From NCBI GenBank assembly GCA_963721345.1, contig CAVRIT010000001.1:1302001-1366000 (forward strand): a stretch of 64,000 nt of DNA, in the 5' to 3' direction. The translations under genes and the position numbers were made by a program. This DNA comes from JACDAN01 sp963721345 (GTDB taxonomy: Bacteria; Actinomycetota; Thermoleophilia; Gaiellales; Gaiellaceae). This document shows positions 56,144 through 64,000 of the stretch, piece after piece (position 1 is the stretch's first letter; each line of letters opens with the position of its first letter). The notes below the pieces were generated by a model, which saw only the letters and a program-made list of their open reading frames with translations, searched no databases and was not told where the DNA came from.

Positions 56144-57454
56144 ATGCTCGAGGAGACGCTGAAACCCGAGACGCACGCCGAGCCTCAGACGGCGACGTGG
56201 GATGTCGCCGTCGTCGGCGCAGGCTACGTCGGGGTACCGCTCGCTCACACGCTCGCCACGGCGGGACGCTCGGTCCTGCTGATCGACATCTCCGAAGACG
56301 TCGTCGCCTCGCTCAACCGCGGCGAGAGCCACATCGTCGACGTCCCGTCTGAGCAGCTCGCCCAGCTCGTGCGTGACGGCCAGATCCGAGCCACGACCGA
56401 CTACGACGAGCTGCGCACCGCCGACGCGATCCTGATCGCCCTTCCGACGCCGCTCTCGAAGCAACGCGAGCCCGACCTGTCGATCGTGGTCTCCGCGACC
56501 GAGCAAATTGCGACGCGACTCCGCAACGGGCACCTCGTGATCCTCGAGTCGACCACCTACCCGCGCACGACGCGCGAGGTGATCCAGCCGATCCTCGAGC
56601 GCACGGGCCTCAAGGTCGGCAGCGACTTCCACCTGGCGTTCTCCCCCGAGCGCGTCGACCCGGGCAACAAGACCTGGACGACGAAGAACGTGCCGAAGGT
56701 CGTAGGCGGCGTCACGCCGGCCTGCACCGAGCGTGCCGCCCAGCTCTACGAGGGCGCCGTCGACTCGGTCCACCGCGTGTCGACCCCCGAGGCGGCCGAG
56801 CTGACGAAGCTGCTCGAGAACATCTTCCGGTCGGTCAACATCGCGCTCGTCAACGAGCTGGCGCAGCTCTGCGAGCGGATGGAGATCGACTTCTGGGAGG
56901 TGATCGAGGCCGCGGCGACCAAGCCCTTCGGCTTCATGAGCTTCCAGCCGGGGCCGGGCCTCGGCGGCCACTGCATCCCGATCGACCCCTTCTACCTCAC
57001 CTGGAAGGCGCGGGAGTACGACTTCTACACGGAGTTCATCGAGCTGGCCGGGAAGGTCAACGAGAACATGCCGTACTACTGCCGCTCGCTCGTTTCGCAG
57101 GCGCTGAACCACGGCCGGCAGAAGTCCCTGAGCGGTGCGAAGGTCCTCGTCCTCGGCGTGGCGTACAAGGGCGACATCGGCGACACGCGCGAGTCGCCGG
57201 CGCTCAAGCTGATCGAGCTCCTTCGTGCGGCAGGCGCAGACATCGCATACCACGACCCGTTTGTCCCGGAGTTGGACGAGGCGGGCCTGACGTCGGTCGA
57301 GCTGGATCCGGGCGCGTACGACTGCGTGGTGATCGTTACCGCCCACTCCCAGATCGACTACGCGGATCTCGTCGAGCGCTCCCACGTGGTCGTCGACCTC
57401 CGGAACGCGACAGGCGCCGAGGGACGCGCCAACCCGAAGGTCTGGACGCTGTGA
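56144..57454 (+). CDS. UDP-N-acetylhexosamine/glucose-type sugar dehydrogenase (WbpA/WecC-like)
   Basis: NAD-dependent four-electron oxidation of a UDP-sugar to the uronic acid. 436 residues: Rossmann GAGYVGVPLAHTLATAG, SVLLIDISED, AILIALPTPLSKQREPD, STTYPRTTREVI, HLAFSPERVDPGN, the catalytic region PGPGLGGHCIPIDPFYLTW with the active Cys in GGHCIP, and VLGVAYKGDIGDTRESPALKLI. ATG at 56144, 2 nt after the epimerase stop; a TTG at 56138 is the alternative. The GLGGHCIPIDPFYL wording is closer to WbpA/WecC dehydrogenases than to Ugd. Confidence 0.93.
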   Translation: MLEETLKPETHAEPQTATWDVAVVGAGYVGVPLAHTLATAGRSVLLIDISEDVVASLNRGESHIVDVPSEQLAQLVRDGQIRATTDYDELRTADAILIALPTPLSKQREPDLSIVVSATEQIATRLRNGHLVILESTTYPRTTREVIQPILERTGLKVGSDFHLAFSPERVDPGNKTWTTKNVPKVVGGVTPACTERAAQLYEGAVDSVHRVSTPEAAELTKLLENIFRSVNIALVNELAQLCERMEIDFWEVIEAAATKPFGFMSFQPGPGLGGHCIPIDPFYLTWKAREYDFYTEFIELAGKVNENMPYYCRSLVSQALNHGRQKSLSGAKVLVLGVAYKGDIGDTRESPALKLIELLRAAGADIAYHDPFVPELDEAGLTSVELDPGAYDCVVIVTAHSQIDYADLVERSHVVVDLRNATGAEGRANPKVWTL

Positions 57455-58428
57455 TCAAGGTCGGCCTCGCCGGCCTCGGCTACTGGGGACCGAACCTCGC
57501 GCGGAACTTCGACGAGCTCGCGGAGCTCACGTGGCTCTGCGATCTCTCGCCGGAGCTCCTCGACCGATTCGGCGGCCGGTACCCGAGCGCACGCACGACG
57601 AGCCGGTTCGAGGACCTGCTGGACGACGACGAGCTCGACGCCGTCGTCGTCGCAACGCCGGTCCCGACGCACTACGAGCTCGCGCGTCAGGCGCTCGCAG
57701 CAGGCAAGCACGTCTTCGTCGAGAAGCCCCCGGCCCTCGCAGGGTCCGAGGCGGACGAGCTGGTCGCACTCGCGGAGGAGCGCAACCTCGTCCTCCTCCC
57801 CGGCCACCTCCTCCTCTACCACCCCGCAGTCGCCAAGCTGGGCGAGCTGATCGAGTCCGGCGAGCTCGGCGACATCCTCTACATCTACGGGAACCGCCAG
57901 AACCTCGGCCAGATCCGCAAGGACGAGAACGCGCTCTGGTCGCTCGGCGTCCACGACCTCTCGGTGATCCTGCATCTGGTCGGCGAGGAGCCGAACGAGG
58001 TCTGGGCCCGAGGGGAGTCGTTCATCCACCCGGGTGTCGAGGACGTGGTCTTCTGCTACCTCCGCTTCCCGTCGGGCGTCGTCGCGCATATGCACCTCTC
58101 GTGGCTCGACCCGCACAAGATGCGGAAGCTCACGGTCGTCGGCAGCAACAAGATGGCGGTCTTCGACGACATGGAGCTCGAGCGGAAGGTCACGGTCTAC
58201 GACAAGGGCACCGAGCAGCGCGCGGAGTCCTACGGCGAATGGCGGACGCGGACCGGCGACATCTACATCCCGAAGATCGCGAACGACGAGCCGCTGCGCC
58301 TCGAGTGCCGCCACTTCCTCCAGCTCGTCGCCGGCGACGGCGAACCGCATGGCGCGGCGCGCGACGGCGCGGCGGTCGTGCGCGTCCTCGAGCAGCTGCA
58401 GGCTTCCCTAGAGCGAGCGCCGGTCTGA
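57451..58428 (+). CDS. Gfo/Idh/MocA oxidoreductase (WbpB-like)
   Basis: 325 residues from GTG. VGLAGLGYWGPNLARNF is the NAD-binding GxGxxG region, VVVATPVPTHYELARQAL and VFVEKPPAL give the EKP motif, and LLYHPAVAKLGELI and SLGVHDLSVILHLVG follow. Family members oxidise C3 or reduce nucleotide sugars; with the flanking dehydrogenase and hexapeptide acyltransferase it fits WbpB, which 3-oxidises UDP-GlcNAcA. Overlaps the dehydrogenase stop by 4 nt (GTGA). The C-terminus leads straight into the acyltransferase start. Confidence 0.92.
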   Translation: MIKVGLAGLGYWGPNLARNFDELAELTWLCDLSPELLDRFGGRYPSARTTSRFEDLLDDDELDAVVVATPVPTHYELARQALAAGKHVFVEKPPALAGSEADELVALAEERNLVLLPGHLLLYHPAVAKLGELIESGELGDILYIYGNRQNLGQIRKDENALWSLGVHDLSVILHLVGEEPNEVWARGESFIHPGVEDVVFCYLRFPSGVVAHMHLSWLDPHKMRKLTVVGSNKMAVFDDMELERKVTVYDKGTEQRAESYGEWRTRTGDIYIPKIANDEPLRLECRHFLQLVAGDGEPHGAARDGAAVVRVLEQLQASLERAPV

Positions 58429-59072
58429 GCCACACCCTCGGCCAGAACGTCGTCGTCCACCCCGGGACCGTGATCGGCGACGGGTGCCAGATCGGCGACA
58501 ACGTCGTCCTCGGGAAGCAGCCGGCGCTCTCGCCTCGGTCGACTGCAAAGCGCGAGCAGCTCCCCCCGCTCGAGCTCGGCGAGGGGACGATCGTCGGAGC
58601 GGGCGCGGTCGTCTTCGCGGGGACGAAGGTCGGCGCGCGGTCGATCATCGGTGACCAGAGCTGCGTCAGGGAGCGCTGCGAGCTCGGCGAGGACGTCGTC
58701 GTCGGGCGCGGCTCGCTCGTCGAGAACGACACCCGGATCGGCGCGCGCACGAAGATCCAGGCGAACGCCTACGTGACGGCCTACTCCACGCTCGAGGAAG
58801 ACGTCTTCATCGCGCCGTGCGTCGTCACCACGAACGACAACTACATGGGGCGGACCGAGAAGCGCCACGCACTGAGACGCGGACCGACGATCCGCCGCGG
58901 CGCGCGTGTCGGAGGCGGCGCGGTGCTCCTCCCCGGGATCGAGATCGGCGAAGAGTCGTTCGTCGGCGCCGGCGCGGTGGTGATCCGCGACGTGCCGCCG
59001 CGATCGGTGGTCGTTGGGAACCCCGCTCGAGTGATCCGCGAGGTGCCGGAGGAAGAGCTGCTACCGGACTAG
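58425..59072 (+). CDS. Hexapeptide-repeat sugar N-acyltransferase (WbpD-like), probable CTG start
   Basis: About 215 residues of left-handed beta-helix: LGQNVVVHPGTVIGDGCQIGDNVVLG, GTIVGAGAVVFAGTKVGARSIIGDQSCVRERCELG and GAVLLPGIEIGEESFVGAGAVVIRDVPPRSVVVGNPARVIRE, the standard acyltransferase repeats and cap. There is no ATG, GTG or TTG between the preceding gene's stop and the first repeat. A CTG at 58425 forms a CTGA overlap with that stop, the same geometry as the other junctions in this genome, and begins the protein at the expected residue. GTG at 58470 would truncate the first repeat. Adds the acetyl group to the 3-amino sugar in the WbpD model. Confidence 0.85.
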   Translation: MSHTLGQNVVVHPGTVIGDGCQIGDNVVLGKQPALSPRSTAKREQLPPLELGEGTIVGAGAVVFAGTKVGARSIIGDQSCVRERCELGEDVVVGRGSLVENDTRIGARTKIQANAYVTAYSTLEEDVFIAPCVVTTNDNYMGRTEKRHALRRGPTIRRGARVGGGAVLLPGIEIGEESFVGAGAVVIRDVPPRSVVVGNPARVIREVPEEELLPD

Positions 59073-60686
59073 CTTCAAGGTGTACGAGCCCGCGCCGGGC
59101 TCGGTGATCTTGACCTGGACGTAGTAGCGGCCGGCGCGGAAGGCGCGGAACCGCAGTGCGTCGTTCGCTCCCGGGCTCGAGGATCGTTTCGCCCACCCGC
59201 CGCTCAGCGTGCGGACGTCGTCGAGCCGTCGCGTTCCAGGCCGCCAGATCACGAGCGCGACCTCACGCGCTTCGCCACCGAAGAGTCTCATCCGCAGGAG
59301 CTGGCGCGGCTTCAAATGCACCGCGTAGACATCGTTTTGATCGTCCCAGTAGTCGATCGTGGCGCGAATCGTCGCGCTGCGCCGCTTAACGGTGCGCGCG
59401 TGGGCACCGGCGTCGTCGTTGCCCTCGTAGCGGTCTCTCTGCGGCTGCCCGCGCGCCCACTCGACGGCTTCCGCGACGTCGAGCCGACCCCAGCCCGTCT
59501 GCGGGTCGCGCCCGTCCACGCAGCGCCGACAGCCCGTCTCCGTCGTCTGGTCGACCGCCGAGCGCTGAAGCATGTGCACGACCTGATCGGCGGTCAGCTG
59601 CGGCCAGGTGCTGCGCATGAGCGCGGCCGCGGCGGAGGTGATCGCGGTAGCGAAGGACGTGCCGTGCGGGCGCCGGTACTCCGCCGGACCGCAGTCGGAG
59701 TACCCCTGCTCCAGGCACCCGGGGCGCTGCTCGGTGATCTGACGCGGCAGCGTGGAGAAGAGCTCGTCCCCCGGCGCTGAAAGGTCGTTGTAGACGGCGT
59801 CGCGGTTCGAGTACATCGGCACGGAACCGTCCCGTGCGAGGGCGCTGACGCCGAGTACGTGCGGGAGCGCCGCCGGGTAGCTCGCGTACTGCCACGGCAG
59901 CTCCGGAGCCTTGTCGCCGTTCCCCACCGCCGCGACGACGACGACGCCACGCCGGGTCGCGTACTCGACCGCGCTCGCCTCGAGCGGGGAGTAGCCGTCA
60001 CCGACGGGATCGAACGGGTTCCGGAAGCCGCCGAGACTGAGGTTGATCACCCGCGCGCCCTTGTCGACCGCCCAGCGGATCGCGCGGGCTTCGGCCTCGA
60101 GCGGCACGACGCCGTCCGAGCGGACGACCTTCGCGACCAGGAGCTTCGACGGGAACGCCATGCCCGCGATCCCCTCGGTGTCGAGCCGAGCGGAGATCAG
60201 CCCGGCGACGAACGTCCCGTGCCCGAGCCCGTCGTGGAAGGCGGATCCGCCGACGAACGTGTTCGCCCCCGCGATCCGGCCGCGGAACTCCGGATGGTCG
60301 GCGTCGATCCCCGAGTCGATCACCGCAACCTTGGTGGTTCGGAGCCACGACGGCTGCTTGAGCCACGCGTCGAAGCCGTGGACGGCCGGGATGTACCACT
60401 GCCGCACGAACAGCGGGTCGGTGGGGACGAAGGCCACGCGGCGGCGCGCCGACAGCTGCTCCACGTACTCCACTCCGCGGAGACCGGCGAACGCGCGAGG
60501 ATTCTCGGCGTCGACGGCAACGGCGAACGGCCCGATCGGCGACGCGGTGTTCCCGGTGCGCGCCTCGAGCGTTCGGGCGAGAGCCTCGACGTCCGTCCCC
60601 GGCCCCACGCCGACGGCGTAGCGAGCGGCGTCTGCAGCACCCGGAAGGGCGAGCGCGATAACCATCGCCGCAGTGAGGAATCTCAT
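59061..60686 (-). CDS. Secreted subtilisin-like serine protease (S8)
   Basis: 541 residues. Signal peptide (FLTAAMVIALALPGAADAA), short propeptide-like region, and the catalytic triad in order: Asp in VAVIDSGIDADHPEFRG, His in GLGHGTFVAGLISA, Ser in RPHGTSFATAITSAAAALM. The stretch VINLSLGG and the oxyanion Asn in AAVGNG are also present. The C-terminal about 110 residues carry a pre-peptidase-like beta domain (FRAFRAGRYYVQVKITEPGAGSYTLKLV). Exported extracellular protease. Overlaps the end of the acyltransferase gene by 12 nt tail to tail. Its start overlaps the SpoIID-like gene stop (ATGA). Confidence 0.93.
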   Translation of the reverse strand: MRFLTAAMVIALALPGAADAARYAVGVGPGTDVEALARTLEARTGNTASPIGPFAVAVDAENPRAFAGLRGVEYVEQLSARRRVAFVPTDPLFVRQWYIPAVHGFDAWLKQPSWLRTTKVAVIDSGIDADHPEFRGRIAGANTFVGGSAFHDGLGHGTFVAGLISARLDTEGIAGMAFPSKLLVAKVVRSDGVVPLEAEARAIRWAVDKGARVINLSLGGFRNPFDPVGDGYSPLEASAVEYATRRGVVVVAAVGNGDKAPELPWQYASYPAALPHVLGVSALARDGSVPMYSNRDAVYNDLSAPGDELFSTLPRQITEQRPGCLEQGYSDCGPAEYRRPHGTSFATAITSAAAALMRSTWPQLTADQVVHMLQRSAVDQTTETGCRRCVDGRDPQTGWGRLDVAEAVEWARGQPQRDRYEGNDDAGAHARTVKRRSATIRATIDYWDDQNDVYAVHLKPRQLLRMRLFGGEAREVALVIWRPGTRRLDDVRTLSGGWAKRSSSPGANDALRFRAFRAGRYYVQVKITEPGAGSYTLKLVR

Positions 60687-62314
60687 GGCACCACCAGTGT
60701 CGAGCTCGTACCGGCCACCAGGCCGCGACCCGGGGACGGCACCCTGGCACGGTAACTCCCCGACGTCACGTCGAGGGTTGCCAGGAACTTGCCGCCTGCC
60801 CCGACGGTGGTCCGGGCGACGACCTGCCAGGCAGGGCCGTTCAGCCGCAGGATCTCGACCGCCGTTCCCTCGAGCGCGGGGCGGACGCTGCCCTCGAGCT
60901 GCGAGAGATCGCCGGGCGCTGTGAGCGCGACCCGTGGCGCGACGCCGACCGTGACCGCGTCGGTGCGAACCGTCCCGGAGACGAGGCGATAGCGGGCCGT
61001 CGCGGTGGGCTTGACGGTGACGGTGAACGCGCCGTCGCCGGCCGGCTGGACGGGGACCGTCGCGGTCCACGTCGACCCACGGAGCTGCTCGAGAACCGGC
61101 CGCTCGACGTGGCGCGCCACACCGGTGAGCCGACCCGCCGCGCCGTAGGAAATCGGCTTTCCGAGCGGCGGCAGCGCGAGCACCCCGACGCGGAACCAGG
61201 TCGAGCGCAGCCCAAGGGCGCGCCGGAAGTCTCCGCCGCGGACGCTCGACTCCCCGAGGGTGCCGATCGCCAGCACCGTGGGCACTCGTCCTGAAGCGTT
61301 CACCGTGGTTCGAACGTCGGTGAGCCGGCCCCTCGCCTTGAGCACCTGTTGCATCCGCCGGCCGGAGATGACGACCGGGCCCCAGGTGTGGTGCGGCGAG
61401 ATCGAGTCGTACGGGTCGTTGACGGAAACCAGGTAGGGCACCGGGTTCGAGCCCGGCCAGGCGTCGGCGACCGACGCCGTGCGGCCACCCGACGTCGAGT
61501 GGAAGTACGTCGTCGCGATGCTGCCGGCGTGCATCAGAACCTGTCCGGCGGTCTCCTCGACCGCCTCGTTCGTCGTGTCCTCCTCCTCGTCGATGCCGCG
61601 ATAGACCTGACTGCGCACATCGGGGAAGAGGTCGTACGCCCCACCGACCTTGCGGGTTGCCAGTGCGTAAGAACGCGCGGCGACGGCCTGGGCCTTGAGC
61701 ACCTCGGCGGGCCAGTCGTCCGGCACCTCGGCGGGCACGACGCCGTAGAGGTACTGCTCGAGGCCGACGACGTTGATCGCTCTCAGCCGCCCGCCGACCA
61801 GGTCGACCTTGATCGCCCCGCGATAGCGGCGCCCGAGGCGGAGCGGCTCCTCGCCTGGGAGGAAGACCGCCGGCCAGTCGAGTGCGACCCGCCGCTTGGC
61901 GCCCTTCGTCTTCACCTTCAGCCCGGGGCCGAACACGTGCTTCCCGGCAGGGAGCTTGCGAATCCGTCCGTTCGGACCGCGGACGCGAAAGTCAGCCGTC
62001 GACTCCACGGTCAGCTGCCGCTTGCCCGAGGCGAGCAGCACGCGGACCTTGGACACCGGAGCGCGCTCGATCGTCGTCCCGCGGTAGTAGTGGGCGAGGA
62101 TGCGGTCGTAGGTCATCCCCTTGCGCGCGAAGCCGTGCGCGCCCCACTGGCTCAGGCCGACGCCGTGCCCCCAACCCCGTCCGGCGACGACGAAGACGGC
62201 CCCGTTCGGCGGGGCCGAGGCACGCGGCTTCCGGGCTTCCGAGGCACCGAGGGTGGTTCCGGCCGCGAGGAAGCCGCAGAGGACGCCTGCTGTCAGGACA
62301 AGTGCGCGAGACAT
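60683..62314 (-). CDS. SpoIID/LytB-domain protein
   Basis: 543 residues. Signal peptide, then GRGWGHGVGLSQWGAHGFARKGMTYDRILAHYYRGTTI, the SpoIID-type signature. The central region LEQYLYGVVPAEVPDDWPAEVLKAQAVAARSYAL, DVRSQVYRG, and ATTYFHSTSGGRT is the SpoIID lytic-transglycosylase-like core. The C-terminal third is beta-rich, resembling Ig-like or adhesion modules. Non-sporulating Actinobacteria have such proteins as cell-wall hydrolase regulators (LytB-like). In SpoIID enzymes the family cuts denuded glycan strands. Forms a two-gene operon with the subtilase. Confidence 0.92.
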   Translation of the reverse strand: MSRALVLTAGVLCGFLAAGTTLGASEARKPRASAPPNGAVFVVAGRGWGHGVGLSQWGAHGFARKGMTYDRILAHYYRGTTIERAPVSKVRVLLASGKRQLTVESTADFRVRGPNGRIRKLPAGKHVFGPGLKVKTKGAKRRVALDWPAVFLPGEEPLRLGRRYRGAIKVDLVGGRLRAINVVGLEQYLYGVVPAEVPDDWPAEVLKAQAVAARSYALATRKVGGAYDLFPDVRSQVYRGIDEEEDTTNEAVEETAGQVLMHAGSIATTYFHSTSGGRTASVADAWPGSNPVPYLVSVNDPYDSISPHHTWGPVVISGRRMQQVLKARGRLTDVRTTVNASGRVPTVLAIGTLGESSVRGGDFRRALGLRSTWFRVGVLALPPLGKPISYGAAGRLTGVARHVERPVLEQLRGSTWTATVPVQPAGDGAFTVTVKPTATARYRLVSGTVRTDAVTVGVAPRVALTAPGDLSQLEGSVRPALEGTAVEILRLNGPAWQVVARTTVGAGGKFLATLDVTSGSYRARVPSPGRGLVAGTSSTLVVP

Positions 62315-62415
62315 GCTTAGGTGACCCGTGTTCCGGCAGGAACTGTTCTGAGGCTAGCGCATCGCCCGTCCGAAATACGGTTTCCTTACAGGGTGTTCAC
62401 GGGTACTTCGGGGCG

Positions 62416-63780
62416 ATGAAGTCGGACAACCACGGGCTTCCGCCGCGGTACACGGACGTCCAGCACATCGCCCGGGGCGGGATGGGCGACGTCTACCGCG
62501 CGACGGACACCGTCCTGGGCCGGACCGTCGCGATCAAGGTTCTCGCGGAGCGTTACGCGGACGACGAGGACATCAAGCGGCGGTTCAAGAACGAGGGCCT
62601 CGCGGCGGCACGACTCTCCGGCGCGCCTTCGACGGTGACGATCTTCGACGTCGGCGAGGACGGCGGATCGCCGTACCTCGTCATGGAGTACCTCGAGGGC
62701 GGGTCGCTCGAGCAGCGGCTTCGGCGAGGCCGCCCTGATCCCGCCGACGCGCTCCGCTGGCTCGAGCAGGCGGCCGCTGGGCTCGACGCCGGGCACGCAG
62801 CGGGCGTCGTCCACCGCGACGTGAAGCCGGGGAACCTGCTCCTCGACTCGCGCGACGAGATCCACGTCGCCGACTTCGGCGTCGCGAGCGCCGCCGGGCT
62901 CGACTCGCTGACGATGACCGGAATGGTGCTCGGCACCGCCGGCTACCTCTCCCCGGAGCAGGCCCAGGGACAACGAGCGACGCCGGAGAGCGACCGGTAC
63001 GCGCTGGGTGTCGTGGCCTGGGAGCTTTTGACCGGCAAGCGGCCGTTCGAGTCGGAAAGTCCTACCGCCGAGGCGACCTCCCATGTCAATGCGCCGATTC
63101 CGTCGATCTCGCCCCAGCTCGATCCGGTGTTCCGGCGCGCGCTCGCGAAGGACCCGAAGGAGCGCTACCCGAGCGCGGCGGTCTTCGTGTCCGACCTGCG
63201 TCGAGCACTCGAGCCCGAGCCGACGGAGGAGACCGTCGCGGTTGCTTCAGGGGGACCTCCTCCTCCTCGGCGCCGGCCGAGCCTGCTCGTCCCGGCCCTC
63301 ATCGTCGGCGCACTGCTCCTCCTCGGCGGCGGCATCGCCGTTGCAGGGCTCCTCGACGACGATTCCGAGCCGCAGACGACCACCGTCGTGCAGGTCACGA
63401 CGGCGCGAGGGACCGTGACCACGGTGCAAAGGACGGTCACCGCCGAGCCGAAGACGACGGCGACCACCCAGACGACCGCGCCGACCACGACGGCGCCGCC
63501 GCCTCCGCCCGCCACCGGCCAGAGCGGCCAACAGCTCACCGACGAGGCAACGGCGCTGCTCGCGCAGGGCCGGTGGACCGAGGCGGAGGCAGTGGCGCGG
63601 CAAGCGGTGGCGAAGCTGCAGGGCTCCGGCGAGACATACGAGGCTTACGCGGAGTACAACCTCGGCCGGGCCCTCGCCGAGCAGGGCAAGTGTGAGGAGG
63701 CGCTGGAGCACCTGAACCGCTCCGAGGAGCTCCAAGGCTCGCGCCCGCCGATCACCGCCGCCAAGGAGAAATGCTCGTAA
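62416..63780 (+). CDS. Ser/Thr protein kinase with membrane helix and C-terminal TPR-like domain
   Basis: 454 residues. Kinase domain about 10-270: ARGGMGDVYRATD glycine loop, VAIKVL lysine, HRDVKPGNLLL, DFGVAS, SPEQAQG and KRPFESESPT. A Pro-rich linker leads to one membrane helix (LLVPALIVGALLLLGGGIAVAGLL), then a Thr-rich extracytoplasmic spacer and a short helical region (QQLTDEATALLAQGRWTEAEAVARQAV, YNLGRALAEQGKCEEALEHLNRSEEL) with two TPR-like units. ATG chosen at 62416; a GTG further up is possible. The sensor is unlike PASTA kinases, and the TPR portion could bind protein ligands outside. Confidence 0.9.
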   Translation: MKSDNHGLPPRYTDVQHIARGGMGDVYRATDTVLGRTVAIKVLAERYADDEDIKRRFKNEGLAAARLSGAPSTVTIFDVGEDGGSPYLVMEYLEGGSLEQRLRRGRPDPADALRWLEQAAAGLDAGHAAGVVHRDVKPGNLLLDSRDEIHVADFGVASAAGLDSLTMTGMVLGTAGYLSPEQAQGQRATPESDRYALGVVAWELLTGKRPFESESPTAEATSHVNAPIPSISPQLDPVFRRALAKDPKERYPSAAVFVSDLRRALEPEPTEETVAVASGGPPPPRRRPSLLVPALIVGALLLLGGGIAVAGLLDDDSEPQTTTVVQVTTARGTVTTVQRTVTAEPKTTATTQTTAPTTTAPPPPPATGQSGQQLTDEATALLAQGRWTEAEAVARQAVAKLQGSGETYEAYAEYNLGRALAEQGKCEEALEHLNRSEELQGSRPPITAAKEKCS

Positions 63781-63790
63781 GCTTGCGCGC

Positions 63791-64000
63791 GTGAATCTGC
63801 TCGTCACAGGCGCGGCCGGCTTCATCGGCTCGAACTTCGTCCACTACTGGGTCGAGCGGCACCCGGACGACCGGGTCGTCGCTCTCGACCTGCTCACCTA
63901 CGCCGGGAACCGCGCCAACCTCGAGGGCGTGGAGCAGCAGATCGACTTCGTCGAAGGGGACATCGCCGACCTCGAGCTCGGCCGTCGACTCCTCGAGCAG
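63791..64000 (+). CDS. rfbB: dTDP-glucose 4,6-dehydratase, 5' part
   Basis: 70 codons visible: NLLVTGAAGFIGSNFVHYWVERHPDDRVVALDLLTYAGNRANL is the GxxGxxG Rossmann start and LDxLTYAGN motif of RfbB. The dehydratase turns dTDP-glucose to dTDP-4-keto-6-deoxyglucose on the path to dTDP-rhamnose, which links the wall polysaccharide in Actinobacteria. GTG start with TAAGCT 7 nt upstream, again a leaderless arrangement. Continues beyond the window. Confidence 0.93.
   Translation, partial: MNLLVTGAAGFIGSNFVHYWVERHPDDRVVALDLLTYAGNRANLEGVEQQIDFVEGDIADLELGRRLLEQ

Overview
The window looks like a piece of the chromosome of a high-GC actinobacterium. The best fit is class Thermoleophilia (Solirubrobacterales/Gaiellales-like). 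This rests on the fhaA-fhaB-pstP-rodA-pbpA-pknB operon order, on DUF4446 and DUF6458-like proteins, SufU-type Fe-S assembly, a GlnA2 paralogue and a PdtaS/PdtaR pair, on very dense gene packing with ATGA/GTGA/TTGA stop-start overlaps, and on many start codons lying 6-8 nt after a TAnnnT box (leaderless-type promoters). It is inference from gene content; no 16S gene is present.

Layout. 1-9.6 kb (minus strand): cell-wall growth and its Ser/Thr-phosphorylation control (fhaA, fhaB, pstP, rodA/ftsW, pbpA, pknB with four PASTA domains, then ddl running off the left edge), with a second membrane kinase upstream. 9.7-13.5 kb: unlinked small genes (membrane-anchored hypothetical, DUF4446, HNH nuclease, frameshifted sulfurtransferase, SIMPL protein). 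13.5-17.4 kb: a nitrogen-assimilation operon glnA1-GNAT-PII-amtB-small Cys protein. 17.4-21.5 kb: ABC-2 exporter, double GNAT, MFS transporter. 21.5-26.3 kb: glnA2, a PRC-barrel protein and the PdtaS/PdtaR two-component pair, whose output domain is an RNA-binding ANTAR domain. 26.3-29 kb: an ABC-F ATPase behind a leader with a 13-residue upstream reading frame and a terminator, plus an O-methyltransferase. 29-41.3 kb: the SUF Fe-S operon in two blocks (sufC-sufB-VOC-VOC-sufD and sufS-sufU-Rieske), separated by a large RTX-repeat protein, a broken TolB-like propeller and a cytochrome c-like lipoprotein. 41.3-49.4 kb: tatA-tatC, a TPR protein, a STAS protein, a diheme cytochrome c, and convergently an A2-type cytochrome c oxidase operon with two universal-stress-like genes inside it. 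49.4-55 kb: M23 endopeptidase behind a sigma-28-like promoter, superoxide dismutase, tRNA-Lys(CTT), SGNH-like hydrolase, collagen-like surface protein. 55-64 kb: nucleotide-sugar genes resembling wbpI-wbpA-wbpB-wbpD, a secreted subtilase, a SpoIID-like protein, a third Ser/Thr kinase, and the start of rfbB.

The most interesting signal is regulatory. The two glutamine synthetase genes have matching leaders: a short hairpin with a six-base loop carrying A at position 1 and G at position 4, whose 3' arm is also the 5' arm of an intrinsic terminator just before the ribosome-binding site. That is the geometry of ANTAR-controlled antitermination, and an ANTAR regulator is encoded in the same window. 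In the same operon the tyrosines normally adenylylated in GlnA and uridylylated/adenylylated in PII are both phenylalanine, which suggests nitrogen control has moved from protein modification to RNA. A second probable attenuator, peptide-coupled, precedes the ABC-F gene.

At least seven single-base indels break six otherwise well-preserved genes, several in runs of G or C. Assembly or sequencing error is as likely as real decay, so these genes are reported as frameshifted rather than confidently dead.
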